A stretch of DNA of 64,000 nucleotides, taken from positions 248,001-312,000 of the forward strand of contig NZ_LTBA01000001.1 of NCBI RefSeq assembly GCF_001594005.1, written 5' to 3'. The notes beneath the pieces are model-generated. The model had not been told where the DNA came from and ran no database searches. It saw only the letters and a program-made list of their open reading frames with translations. The DNA is from Clostridium tepidiprofundi DSM 19306. Lineage in GTDB: Bacteria > Bacillota > Clostridia > Clostridiales > Clostridiaceae. The translations under genes and the position numbers were made by a program. Shown here one piece after another: positions 34,990 through 43,598 of this stretch (the first letter of the stretch is position 1; every line of letters starts with the position of its first letter).

Positions 34990-37188
34990 CTAAATAAGGC
35001 TATTAGGATTAATGTCAATACTTACTTTCACACCTGTACTTTGAGGTACATTATTGTACACTATGGTCTTTATTTCATCCATTATTTTATAATTCAAATT
35101 ACCCTTTATTATAATCTGCCACCTATAATTGTTTTTGATTTTATTAATAGAACATGCACTAGGTCCTAACATATTAATTTTATCATATGTCACTATTTTA
35201 TTTCTAATAATATTTCCTATGTTATTAGTATTATCAATTAATTGTTTTTCATTTTTAGATGATAAATTAATTAACATAATCTTTGAAAATGGAGGATATT
35301 GCATAATATATCTCAAATTAATTTCTTCTTTGTAAAATCTCTCATAATCATTGCTAGAAGCACATACTATGCTAAAATTATCTGGGTCATATGTTTGAAC
35401 AATTACCTTACCCTTCTTTTTTCCTCTACCTGCTCTTCCTGATACTTGCGTTATAATCTGAAACGTTTTCTCTTGAGCTCTATAATCTGGTAAATTGAGA
35501 GACATATCTGCTGCAATAACACCTACTAGTGTAACATTTTGAAAATCTAGTCCCTTTGCAACCATTTGTGTACCTATAAGAATATCAGCTTCACCATTTT
35601 TAAACGATTTATATATATTTTCATGAGAATTTTTTTTCCTTGTAGTATCAAAGTCCATTCTCAATGTTCTTGCATTAGGAAATTTCTTTAAAACTTCCTC
35701 TTCAACCTTTTCAGTACCAAGTCCAAAGTACTTAACATATTTACTGCCACACTTAGGACAAACATTTTGAACTCTAAATTTTTTTCCACAATAATGACAG
35801 CTTAAATAATTGCCACTGTTATGGTATGTTAATGATATATCACAATTATCGCACTTAAACACATAGCCACATTTTCTGCAAGAAACAAAGCTAGAAAATC
35901 CTCTCCTGTTTAAGAATAATATTACCTGTTCCTTCTTTGAAAGTGCCCCATTTATCTCTTCATAAAGTTTTCTACTAAATATTGATTTATTATTATTTAA
36001 AAGTTCATCACGCATATCAACTATTTCAACTTTTGGCATTGGCAAACTATCGACTCTATTTTTAATTGAAATTAATCTAATATTTTTGTTCATAGATGCA
36101 TAATATGTTTCAACTGATGGCGTAGCTGAACCCAATACTACCCTACAATCATAAAACTTTGATTTAAAAAAAGCAATTTCTTTTGCATTATATTTAGGAT
36201 TACTATCTGATTTATAACTATTTTCATGTTCTTCATCAATAACAATAAGTCCCAAATTATCAAAAGGTAAAAATATAGCCGATCTAGCTCCAATTGCAAC
36301 ATTTACTTCACCATTTTTTATTCTCATCCATTCATCAAATCGTTCACCATCAGAAAGTCTACTATGAAAAACTGTTATATTGGTACCAAATCTTCCTTTA
36401 AATCTTTCAACCATTTGAGGAGTAAGTGAAATTTCTGGAACAAGTATAATTGATTGTTTACCCTGTTTGAGCATATAATCTACTAGATGCATATATATTT
36501 CAGTTTTTCCACTTCCGGTTACTCCATGTATTAAGAACATTTTTTCATTCGAATTTTTAATGACATCAACAGCATATTTCTGTTCAGTAGTCAAATTTTT
36601 TTTACCATAATTTTTATATATTTTTTTGTCCAACCTACTAACAGAAACTTCTTTTAATTTTAGAAAGTCATGCTTAATCAAAGTATTTATCGAAGATATA
36701 GACACATCAAATTTATTTGCAAATTCAGTTTTACTAAATATACCTTCATTTTCCTTTACAATATCAATTATTTTTATATAATATTCTTTAATATACTTTC
36801 CACTTAACTCCTTATTAAAAACAAGTGTTTTTTTTATCTTGAAAGTATTTCCCTTTATTAATCCTCTTGGAATAAACACTTTTATAGCATCTATGTACGT
36901 GCACAAATACCTTCTTCTCATGAATTTAACTATTTCTATATCATTTTTAGTTAACACAGGAAACGAATCGCATACTTTATTAATGTCTTTCAAATTTTCA
37001 ATTTTATCACTTTGATCAGATATTTCTATAACAAATCCTTCAATTAATCTGTTGCTATTGCCAAATGGCACTTTAACTCTGTACCCTACAGAAACATAAT
37101 TTATTAATTTTTCTGGTACTTTATATGTAAAAATCCTATCAAGTTGCCTTGAAGAATTATTTACTACAATACCGGCATATAAGCTCAT
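34990..37188 (-). CDS. priA: Primosomal protein N' (replication restart helicase PriA)
   Basis: PriA reloads the replicative helicase at collapsed forks. The 732-residue protein has an N-terminal 3'-DNA-binding domain, motif I GVTGSGKTE, DEEH in VIDEEHENSYKS, the eight-cysteine zinc region (CRKCGYVFKCDNC, CHYCGKKF, CPKCGSK) and a C-terminal helicase lobe with SGRAGRGKKKG. It lies between coaBC and def in the conserved order. Confidence 0.97.
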   Translation of the reverse strand: MSLYAGIVVNNSSRQLDRIFTYKVPEKLINYVSVGYRVKVPFGNSNRLIEGFVIEISDQSDKIENLKDINKVCDSFPVLTKNDIEIVKFMRRRYLCTYIDAIKVFIPRGLIKGNTFKIKKTLVFNKELSGKYIKEYYIKIIDIVKENEGIFSKTEFANKFDVSISSINTLIKHDFLKLKEVSVSRLDKKIYKNYGKKNLTTEQKYAVDVIKNSNEKMFLIHGVTGSGKTEIYMHLVDYMLKQGKQSIILVPEISLTPQMVERFKGRFGTNITVFHSRLSDGERFDEWMRIKNGEVNVAIGARSAIFLPFDNLGLIVIDEEHENSYKSDSNPKYNAKEIAFFKSKFYDCRVVLGSATPSVETYYASMNKNIRLISIKNRVDSLPMPKVEIVDMRDELLNNNKSIFSRKLYEEINGALSKKEQVILFLNRRGFSSFVSCRKCGYVFKCDNCDISLTYHNSGNYLSCHYCGKKFRVQNVCPKCGSKYVKYFGLGTEKVEEEVLKKFPNARTLRMDFDTTRKKNSHENIYKSFKNGEADILIGTQMVAKGLDFQNVTLVGVIAADMSLNLPDYRAQEKTFQIITQVSGRAGRGKKKGKVIVQTYDPDNFSIVCASSNDYERFYKEEINLRYIMQYPPFSKIMLINLSSKNEKQLIDNTNNIGNIIRNKIVTYDKINMLGPSACSINKIKNNYRWQIIIKGNLNYKIMDEIKTIVYNNVPQSTGVKVSIDINPNSLI

Positions 37189-37218
37189 TTCATCACCTTC
37201 TGAACTTTACATAACAAA

Positions 37219-37236
37219 AAAGCGCATTAGCGCTTT
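37219..37236 (-). terminator. Terminator at the end of coaBC
   Basis: Minus-strand stem AAAGCGC / GCGCTTT with a TAAT loop and a following T run. The coaBC stop codon lies in the loop, and the terminator precedes priA. Confidence 0.75.
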
Positions 37237-38420
37237 AATTTATTTATTAGATTAAACAATTCGTGTGCTACTTCCTTCTTTGTCATCTTATCTAATGAAA
37301 ACTTATCATTGCGTGTCAATATAGTTACCCTGTTAAAATCAGATTTAAAGCCTGTATCATTACATGAAATATCATTTGCTACAATCATATCTAAATTCTT
37401 TTTATTTAATTTAGCTTCAGCATTCTTTAACAAATTTTCACTTTCTGCAGCAAATCCTACAAGAATTTGATTTTTCTTTTTCTTTCCAAGTTCATATAAT
37501 ATATCATTATCTTTTTCCAATTCAAGAGTAAATTCTTTATCTGTCTTTTTTATCTTCTCTTTTGCATATTTTTTAGGCTTATAATCAGCAACAGCAGCAC
37601 ACTTTACAACTATATCCATATTATCATAAATTTTCAATACAGAACACAACATATCTCCATTTGTTTCCACTTTAAGAAATTTGACACCAAAGGGAATTTC
37701 TAAATCACAAGGTCCTGAAATCAATGTAACATCAGCCCCCCTATCACGTGCTTCCTCAGCAATTGCATACCCCATTTTACCAGATGATCTATTAGAAATA
37801 TATCTTACAGGATCAATAGGAGCAATAGTAGGTCCTGCTGTTACCAAAACTTTTTTACCAACTAAATCTTTACATGTATGTAGTTTGCTAATTACAATAT
37901 CTGCTATCAATTTTGTATCAGCTAATTTTCCAGTTCCATTATCTCCACATGCTAACCTTCCACTATTAGGTTCAATAAAATCATATCCATATCCTTTTAA
38001 TTTACTTATATTATCTTGAACAATTTTATTAGCATACATATTTGTGTTCATTGCAGGTGCAAAAACAACAGGAGCTTTTGTTGCCATAACAGTAGTTGAA
38101 AGCATATCATCAGCAATTCCATTTGCGACTTTCCCGATAATATTCGCTGTTGCTGGTGCAATCAAAAGCAAATCTGCCTTTTTTGCAAGTGATATATGTT
38201 GTATTTCCCACGATTTTGGTTCAGCAAACATATCACTAATAACTATATTTTGGCTCAATGATTGAAAACTTAATGGTGTAACAAATTCACATGAAGAATT
38301 ACTCATAATGACATGTACATCGATATCATATTTTTTTAATCTACTTACAATATCGAGCGCTTTATATGCAGCAATTCCTCCAGTTACACCTAAAACAACT
38401 GTTTTCTTTTGGTGACTCAT
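37227..38420 (-). CDS. coaBC: Phosphopantothenoylcysteine synthetase/decarboxylase
   Basis: CoaBC carries out two steps of CoA synthesis. The N-terminal flavin-dependent decarboxylase domain shows GVTGGIAAYKA, PAMNTNMY and ACGDNGTGKLAD; the C-terminal synthetase domain shows VTAGPTIAPIDPVRYISNRSSGKMGYAIAE. The 397-residue length is normal for the fusion. I use the ATG giving MSHQKKTVVLGV, four bases beyond the rpoZ stop; the upstream open stretch of 14 codons overlaps rpoZ. CoaD, a later step, is encoded at 20 kb. Confidence 0.96.
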   Translation of the reverse strand: MSHQKKTVVLGVTGGIAAYKALDIVSRLKKYDIDVHVIMSNSSCEFVTPLSFQSLSQNIVISDMFAEPKSWEIQHISLAKKADLLLIAPATANIIGKVANGIADDMLSTTVMATKAPVVFAPAMNTNMYANKIVQDNISKLKGYGYDFIEPNSGRLACGDNGTGKLADTKLIADIVISKLHTCKDLVGKKVLVTAGPTIAPIDPVRYISNRSSGKMGYAIAEEARDRGADVTLISGPCDLEIPFGVKFLKVETNGDMLCSVLKIYDNMDIVVKCAAVADYKPKKYAKEKIKKTDKEFTLELEKDNDILYELGKKKKNQILVGFAAESENLLKNAEAKLNKKNLDMIVANDISCNDTGFKSDFNRVTILTRNDKFSLDKMTKKEVAHELFNLINKLKR

Positions 38421-38424
38421 AGTA

Positions 38425-38646
38425 CTAGATACCTTCTTTCTCATCCTCAAGATATAGTGCATCCATGTTTATCTCATTAATAGCAATAGTAAGAGGTTTA
38501 TTTGAAGGTGCATGAGCAAATGTATCACTACCTCCTATTATTTGCCTTGCTCTTTTTGATGATGCAATAATAAGAGAATACCTATTATCAACCTTTTTAA
38601 GTAAATCAACAATTGATGGATTAATCATAGCATCTGAATTAATCAT
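38425..38646 (-). CDS. rpoZ: RNA polymerase omega subunit
   Basis: Omega helps fold and stabilise the beta' subunit. The 73-residue protein has the family pattern MINPSIVDLLKKVDNRYSLI and RARQI followed by KPLTIAINEI. GGAGG is nine bases before the first ATG; a second in-frame ATG at codon 7 lacks a site. The start overlaps the gmk end by eight bases, the universal gmk-rpoZ pair. Confidence 0.96.
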   Translation of the reverse strand: MINSDAMINPSIVDLLKKVDNRYSLIIASSKRARQIIGGSDTFAHAPSNKPLTIAINEINMDALYLEDEKEGI

Positions 38647-39250
38647 TTATTTTTGCCTCCTTATTAAGATAATTATTTTTCACTCTATGTACACGGCATT
38701 TTTCAGCCATAATAATACTTTCAATTTTTTGAACAGCTGTTTCAACTTCATCATTGATTACTGCATAATTGTACTTACCCATATAATTAAGTTCACTATA
38801 TGCAGAGTTAAACCTAGTATTTAATGATTCTTCCGTTTCTGAACCTCTGTTAATAATTCTCTTTTTAAGTTCTTCCATAGATGGTGGAAGTATAAAAATA
38901 TATACCCCTTCTTTCCAAACTTCTTTCACTTGTAATGCACCCTGAATATCTATTTCAAGAATAACATCTATTCCTGCATCAAGTTTTTCTTCTATATTTT
39001 TCTTAGGAGTACCATAATAGTTATTATATACTTGAGCATACTCTAAAAATTCATTATTTTTAATTTTATCAGCAAACTCTTCTTTGGACAAAAAATAATA
39101 ATTTTCACCATCAACTTCACCTTCTCTAGGAGAACGAGTTGTAGCCGATATCGAAAGCCAACATTTCCCTTTTCTTATTAATTCTTTACATATAGTTCCT
39201 TTCCCTGCACCCGATGGCCCAGAAATGACTATTAACAATCCTCTTTCCAT
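38639..39250 (-). CDS. gmk: Guanylate kinase
   Basis: Gmk phosphorylates GMP to GDP. The 203-residue protein has the P-loop SGPSGAGKGT (10-19), TTRSPREGEVDGENYYF (GMP binding) and VILEIDIQGALQV. It lies two bases downstream of remA and overlaps rpoZ, in the conserved yicC-remA-gmk-rpoZ group. Confidence 0.98.
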   Translation of the reverse strand: MERGLLIVISGPSGAGKGTICKELIRKGKCWLSISATTRSPREGEVDGENYYFLSKEEFADKIKNNEFLEYAQVYNNYYGTPKKNIEEKLDAGIDVILEIDIQGALQVKEVWKEGVYIFILPPSMEELKKRIINRGSETEESLNTRFNSAYSELNYMGKYNYAVINDEVETAVQKIESIIMAEKCRVHRVKNNYLNKEAKIND

Positions 39251-39252
39251 AA

Positions 39253-39525
39253 TTAAACATCCACCTCTTCAGAAGTATCTATATCTTTATTTGATAATCT
39301 ATGTGCAACTGTTTCCGGCTGAACAGCAGATAAAATTATATGATCACTGTCAGTTATTATTACAGCCCTAGTCCTCCTACCATATGTAGCATCGATAAGC
39401 ATTCCTCTATCTCTAGCTTCTTGAATTATTCTTTTAATAGGGGCAGACTCAGGACTAACAATTGCTACAAGCCTATTTGCTGATATAATATTTCCAAATC
39501 CAATATTGATTAATTTAATACCCAT
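39253..39525 (-). CDS. remA: Extracellular matrix/regulatory DNA-binding protein RemA (DUF370)
   Basis: RemA is a ring-forming DNA-binding regulator that activates biofilm matrix and osmoprotection genes in Bacillus. The 90-residue protein has [28 protein letters not shown]-type DUF370 motifs and [21 protein letters not shown]. Clostridial homologues are conserved although the known Bacillus targets are absent, so its role here is unclear. It lies between yicC and gmk. Confidence 0.94.
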   Translation of the reverse strand: MGIKLINIGFGNIISANRLVAIVSPESAPIKRIIQEARDRGMLIDATYGRRTRAVIITDSDHIILSAVQPETVAHRLSNKDIDTSEEVDV

Positions 39526-39545
39526 ATTATTCCTCCTAAATTTAC

Positions 39546-40424
39546 CTACTCTATATTTTGAGTTTGTTCTCTTATTTTCTCAATTTCACTTTTAACATTT
39601 AAAATTGCATTTACTATTTCTAAATCATTAGCTTTTGAAGCAATAGTATTAGTTTCCCTATTCATCTCTTGAACAATAAAATCAAGCTTTCTTCCAACAG
39701 GCTCACTTAAATTTAGAGTCTCTCTAAGTTGAACAATGTGGCTATTTAGTCTAACAATCTCCTCATCTATGCTTGCTTTGTCTGCAAAAATAGCAATTTC
39801 CATAGCTATTCTGCTCTCATCATATTGTGATTCATTAAGAATTTTCTTTAGTCTTGCATTAAGTTTATCACTGTACTGCTCTACAACCTTAGGTGCTCTT
39901 TTTTCAATGTTATCAATCAATAGCTTAATATTTTCACACTTTTGAGATATGTCCTTACATAATTTTTCGCCTTCACACTTTCTCATGGAAATCATGAGTT
40001 CAAGAGCACCCTCAAGTGGCTTCTTAAGTATAGACCATACTTTTTCATAGTCTTCTTCCTTCTGTTGAATAGAAATCACTTCTGGAAAACGTGCTATACT
40101 GCTGACAGAAATATCATCTCTAACACCATATCTATCCCTTATTTTTAATAAGCAATCATAATAACTGTCTGCTAACACTTCATTCAAGCATGCCTCAACA
40201 TCTTCTCTATCAAATCTTTTTTGAGTAATGTATATATCAACCTTCCCTCTACTGATTCTTTGACTAACAAGCTTTCTAATTTTATCTTCCAATGATATCA
40301 ATGTTCTTGGCATCTTAACATTGATATCTAAATATCTATGATTAACACTTTTAACTTCAACCACAAAACACTGCCCATCTTCCATTATACTATCCCGTCC
40401 AAACCCTGTCATACTATATATCAT
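39546..40424 (-). CDS. yicC: YicC/YloC-family endoribonuclease
   Basis: YicC-family proteins are RNA-cleaving enzymes that, in E. coli, affect degradation of small RNA. The 292-residue protein begins [12 protein letters not shown] and ends with the conserved C-terminal [19 protein letters not shown].. [14 protein letters not shown] region. The ATG at 40424 gives the family start but has no ribosome binding site within 20 bases; AAAGGAG lies beyond a hairpin leader (40433-40483). It opens the yicC-remA-gmk-rpoZ-coaBC-priA group and has its own promoter. Confidence 0.94.
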   Translation of the reverse strand: MIYSMTGFGRDSIMEDGQCFVVEVKSVNHRYLDINVKMPRTLISLEDKIRKLVSQRISRGKVDIYITQKRFDREDVEACLNEVLADSYYDCLLKIRDRYGVRDDISVSSIARFPEVISIQQKEEDYEKVWSILKKPLEGALELMISMRKCEGEKLCKDISQKCENIKLLIDNIEKRAPKVVEQYSDKLNARLKKILNESQYDESRIAMEIAIFADKASIDEEIVRLNSHIVQLRETLNLSEPVGRKLDFIVQEMNRETNTIASKANDLEIVNAILNVKSEIEKIREQTQNIE

Positions 40425-40432
40425 AATAATGC

Positions 40433-40483
40433 ACCGTTATTTAGTATTTATATATAGCTTAATAACGGTTTTCAACTCCTTTC
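40433..40483 (-). promoter_or_regulatory. Hairpin leader of yicC, shared with rsgA
   Basis: On the minus strand AAAGGAG, TTGAAA, then a nine-pair stem ACCGTTATT / AATAACGGT with a 19-base loop, then GCATTATT and the ATG of yicC. GAAAGGAGTTGAAAACCGTT is repeated, with one extra A, before rsgA. The stem would bring the ribosome binding site from about 50 to about 14 bases from the start codon. The function is inferred. Confidence 0.55.
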
Positions 40484-40555
40484 TTTAAGAACTCTCCCTT
40501 ACATACTAACCTTTCACACAAAATCGCCACAAAACTAATATAAAACATATTATTT

Positions 40556-40585
40556 ATTATACATATAATTTATCCATAATTGCAA
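40556..40585 (-). promoter_or_regulatory. Sigma-A promoter of the yicC operon
   Basis: Minus-strand TTGCAA, 18-base spacer, consensus TATAAT, about 70 bases upstream of the shared hairpin leader. Confidence 0.6.
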
Positions 40586-40595
40586 CCCAAAATTA

Positions 40596-41747
40596 TCAAT
40601 TATAATAACCTATCTGGGAAAGCATGTTGCAAATATATTCTCGTGTGTTTGTTAGTGCAATTCTAAAATTATTATAGCACATATTTCCAAATATGTGACC
40701 TGGAGTTATTATAATTCCATAATCTTTTAATAATTCTCCACAGAATTCACTTGTAGTATAGTTTTTAGGAGTAGTACACCAAATGTAAAATGTACCTTCG
40801 CCTCTAAAATATTTAATATTATGTTTATCCAAAATATCACATGTAGCTTCTTTTCTTTCATAATAAATCTTTCTCATAGTATTTATATACATTCTATCTA
40901 ATTTTAAAGCATTTATTGCAGCTTTCTGAATAGGTATAAATTGTCCCGAATCAACATTGCTTTTAATCTTTAATAAAGACTTTATCACTTTTGAATTACC
41001 AACAGCATATCCAATTCTAAATCCTGTCATGTTATAAGTTTTTGACATACTTCCAAATTCTATACAATTCATTTTATTATCAAATTGAAGTAAACTTGTT
41101 GGCCTTTTATTGGGTGGAATTATTTCATTATAAGCTGCATCATTACACAATACTATATCATACTTCTCGCAAAATGATATTATATCTTTATAAAACATTT
41201 CATCAGCTACCGCACCAGTAGGATTATTAGGATAATTTATAAAAAATAACTTCGCTTTTCTAGCAATAGCTAAAGGAATTTCTTCAAGTATAGGCATATA
41301 GTTATTCTTCATTTTTAATAATACATTATATGTCTTGCACCCCCACAATTTACCACTCGTTCTATAAACTGGATAAGAGGGATGTGGTGTAATAACAATA
41401 TCTCCAATATCACAAACAGCAGGAATAATATTGTTAATACCTTCCTTAGAACCTATTAAAATAATTACTTGCTCTAAATTTAAGTTAACAGAAAAAACTT
41501 CTCTATAATATTTAATAACCTCTAACTTTAATTCCTTTAATCCATCATAAGGTGGATATTTGTTAAATTCCTCTCCATCCAACCCATCAATAAGTCCTCG
41601 TATTATGGATGGATGTATAGGCAAATCCGGATCTCCTATGCTTAAATCAATTATTTCCTTACCATCCGATTTAGCCTTTTCTTTAATAGATTCTAAATCT
41701 TTAAAATGGTACTCCTCAATAGAATTTAATCTATTATTTATTTTCAT
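40596..41747 (-). CDS. PLP-dependent class I/II aminotransferase (LL-DAP aminotransferase-like)
   Basis: The 383-residue fold-type I enzyme has YPPYDGLKELKLEVIKYYR near residue 80, NYPNNPTGA and the PLP lysine in GSMSKTYNMTGFRIG (about 235). The IDLSIGDPDLP.. N-terminal pattern resembles LL-diaminopimelate or alanine/aspartate aminotransferases, but the substrate cannot be told from sequence by eye. It is a single gene between yicC and the purine permease, with no obvious biosynthetic partner. The ATG follows a GGAG-like site. Confidence 0.85.
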   Translation of the reverse strand: MKINNRLNSIEEYHFKDLESIKEKAKSDGKEIIDLSIGDPDLPIHPSIIRGLIDGLDGEEFNKYPPYDGLKELKLEVIKYYREVFSVNLNLEQVIILIGSKEGINNIIPAVCDIGDIVITPHPSYPVYRTSGKLWGCKTYNVLLKMKNNYMPILEEIPLAIARKAKLFFINYPNNPTGAVADEMFYKDIISFCEKYDIVLCNDAAYNEIIPPNKRPTSLLQFDNKMNCIEFGSMSKTYNMTGFRIGYAVGNSKVIKSLLKIKSNVDSGQFIPIQKAAINALKLDRMYINTMRKIYYERKEATCDILDKHNIKYFRGEGTFYIWCTTPKNYTTSEFCGELLKDYGIIITPGHIFGNMCYNNFRIALTNTREYICNMLSQIGYYN

Positions 41748-41875
41748 ATTATCACTCCACTAAAATTGATTATAATATTTTATTCAATTAAAAGTAAGTT
41801 TGTTACAACTTTAGTCGCTCTTACAAACCAAAACTATAAATAGTTGAGCAATAATATATTTTTAAAATCATCGTC

Positions 41876-41910
41876 TAAAAATGGATAGACTTCATAAGAA
41901 GACTATCCAT
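41876..41910 (-). terminator. Terminator after the purine permease gene
   Basis: Minus-strand stem ATGGATAG.CTTC / GAAG.CTATCCAT (12 pairs, one mismatch, four-base loop) followed by TTTTT, 30 bases beyond the permease stop. Confidence 0.8.
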
Positions 41911-41938
41911 CATAGCAAATAAACATTTTATATATAAT

Positions 41939-43312
41939 TTAGATAACTCCCTTTGCATGTAAACCAGTTAAAACAAGCTTTATAATGAATATTATAGTTA
42001 GAACATAAATCACAGGTGAAACCTTTTTCTTCTTGCTTACATCTTTTTCTAATAAATTAGAAACAAAATTAATAACTCCATATGATAAAATACCTATTGT
42101 TAACCCATCACCAATACTATATGTCAAAGGCATTAATGCAATTGTCAAGAATGCTGGTATACCTTCAGTGAAATCATCAAAATTGACTTTAACAATATTA
42201 CCCATCATAAAGAAACCAACCATTATTAAAGCTGGTGCAGTTGCACAACTTGGAATCACCATAAAAATTGGTGATAAAAACATGGCTGCTAAAAACAAAA
42301 TTCCTGTAACAACCGATGCTAGTCCAGTTCTAGCCCCTTCCGCAACACCTGCTGAACTTTCTACATAAGTAGTTACTGTAGATGTTCCTAAAAGTGCTCC
42401 TACTGTAGTACCAATAGAATCAACCAATAATGCTTTTCCACCATTCCTTACTTTACCTTCACTATCTAGCATATCTGCCTTTGAAGCAACCCCTACTAAT
42501 GTACCAACCGTATCGAAAAAATCAACAAATAAAAATGTTATAACTATTCCCAATATCGAAACAAGTTTTGCTGGTTCCTTAAAATAGGTTAAATCAATTT
42601 TAAATGCAATAGGTTTAATAGACTGGAAATCAAATATATTACCACTTGGTCTAAAAATCTTAAACCCTGCAGCCACATCCGGAGATATAGTAGCATAAAC
42701 CCATGCAATAATCGTACTAACAACCATACCAACCAATATAGCACCTTTTATATTCTTTTTATATAAAACAACCATTACTAATATACCAATAAGTGCTATT
42801 ATAACAGTAGGATCAGAAAAATTCCCCATCTTAATTTTGGTTATTTTATCAAAAACTACTATACCTGCATTTACAAATCCGATAAATGCAATAAACAATC
42901 CTATACCTGCTGTAACAGCAATTTTCAAAGTATTTGGAATGCTATTGGCAACAGCTTCTCTAACTTTTGTTACTGATAAAATTATAAAAATAAGACCTTC
43001 AACAAAAACTGCTGTAAGAGCTACTTGCCATGGTATTCCCCTTCCACAAACGCTATATGCAAAGAAAGCATTAAGCCCCATACCTGAAGCAAGTGCAAAT
43101 GGCAAATTAGCATAAAGCCCCATCAAAATAGTTGTAAACCCGGCTGTTAAACAAGTTGTAGTTATTACAGCCCCTTTTGGCATTCCTGCTTCACCAAGAA
43201 TAATTGAATTTACTGCAATAATATACGCCATCGTAAGAAATGTCGTTATACCCCCAATTACTTCTCTCTTAACAGTAGTGCCGTTTTCTCTTAACTTGAA
43301 AAAATTTTCCAT
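41939..43312 (-). CDS. pbuG: NCS2/AzgA-type purine permease (PbuG-like)
   Basis: The 457-residue protein has about 13 hydrophobic segments and matches the AzgA branch of nucleobase transporters, with EVIGGITTFLTMAYII at the start, GMGLNAFFAYSV, and DFFDTVGTLVGVA and GTSTVTTYVESSAGVAEGARTG further on. It should import guanine/hypoxanthine by proton symport. The choice of PbuG is supported by the upstream guanine-type riboswitch and terminator (43333-43500), so the gene should be on when purines are scarce. AGGAGGG precedes the ATG. Confidence 0.92.
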   Translation of the reverse strand: MENFFKLRENGTTVKREVIGGITTFLTMAYIIAVNSIILGEAGMPKGAVITTTCLTAGFTTILMGLYANLPFALASGMGLNAFFAYSVCGRGIPWQVALTAVFVEGLIFIILSVTKVREAVANSIPNTLKIAVTAGIGLFIAFIGFVNAGIVVFDKITKIKMGNFSDPTVIIALIGILVMVVLYKKNIKGAILVGMVVSTIIAWVYATISPDVAAGFKIFRPSGNIFDFQSIKPIAFKIDLTYFKEPAKLVSILGIVITFLFVDFFDTVGTLVGVASKADMLDSEGKVRNGGKALLVDSIGTTVGALLGTSTVTTYVESSAGVAEGARTGLASVVTGILFLAAMFLSPIFMVIPSCATAPALIMVGFFMMGNIVKVNFDDFTEGIPAFLTIALMPLTYSIGDGLTIGILSYGVINFVSNLLEKDVSKKKKVSPVIYVLTIIFIIKLVLTGLHAKGVI

Positions 43313-43332
43313 ATGTATCCCTCCTGCAAAAT

Positions 43333-43376
43333 ATAAAAATTAAGACGCTAAGAAAATGAGATTCTTAGCGTCTTAA
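43333..43376 (-). terminator. Riboswitch-controlled terminator before pbuG
   Basis: Minus-strand hairpin TTAAGACGCTAAGAA / TTCTTAGCGTCTTAA, 15 perfect pairs, followed by TTTTTATATTTT. It lies between the purine aptamer and pbuG. The ATTCTTAATG next to the aptamer P1 stem could pair with its 5' arm as an antiterminator. Confidence 0.85.
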
Positions 43377-43431
43377 TACACCAAATAAATAGCAACAAAG
43401 TGCTATTATATGGCATAAAATACATTAAGAA

Positions 43432-43500
43432 TACTCATAGTCGAATATTTAAGGTATTCGGTAGAAACTGCTGAACCATATTATCAGCATTATATAAGCA
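43432..43500 (-). promoter_or_regulatory. Guanine-type purine riboswitch
   Basis: On the minus strand the aptamer shows P1 TGCTTATA / TATGAGTA, P2 GCTGA..TCAGC with an ATATGG loop, the J2/3 core AGTTTCTACCG, P3 with the CC loop (ACCTTAAAT), and the J3/1 GACTATG. The base corresponding to position 74 is C (43440), which specifies guanine/hypoxanthine rather than adenine. A terminator follows, so purine binding should stop transcription of the permease gene. Confidence 0.93.
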
Positions 43501-43526
43501 TCCAATCCTATTAAATTTACAACTCT

Positions 43527-43555
43527 ATGATAGCAGAGGATATACTATATGTCAA
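43527..43555 (-). promoter_or_regulatory. Sigma-A promoter of the riboswitch-pbuG transcript
   Basis: Minus-strand consensus TTGACA, 17-base spacer and TATCAT, about 30 bases before the purine aptamer. Confidence 0.8.
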
Positions 43556-43598
43556 TGAAAAATACGAACATTTTTATATATAATAAATCAATAATTCG

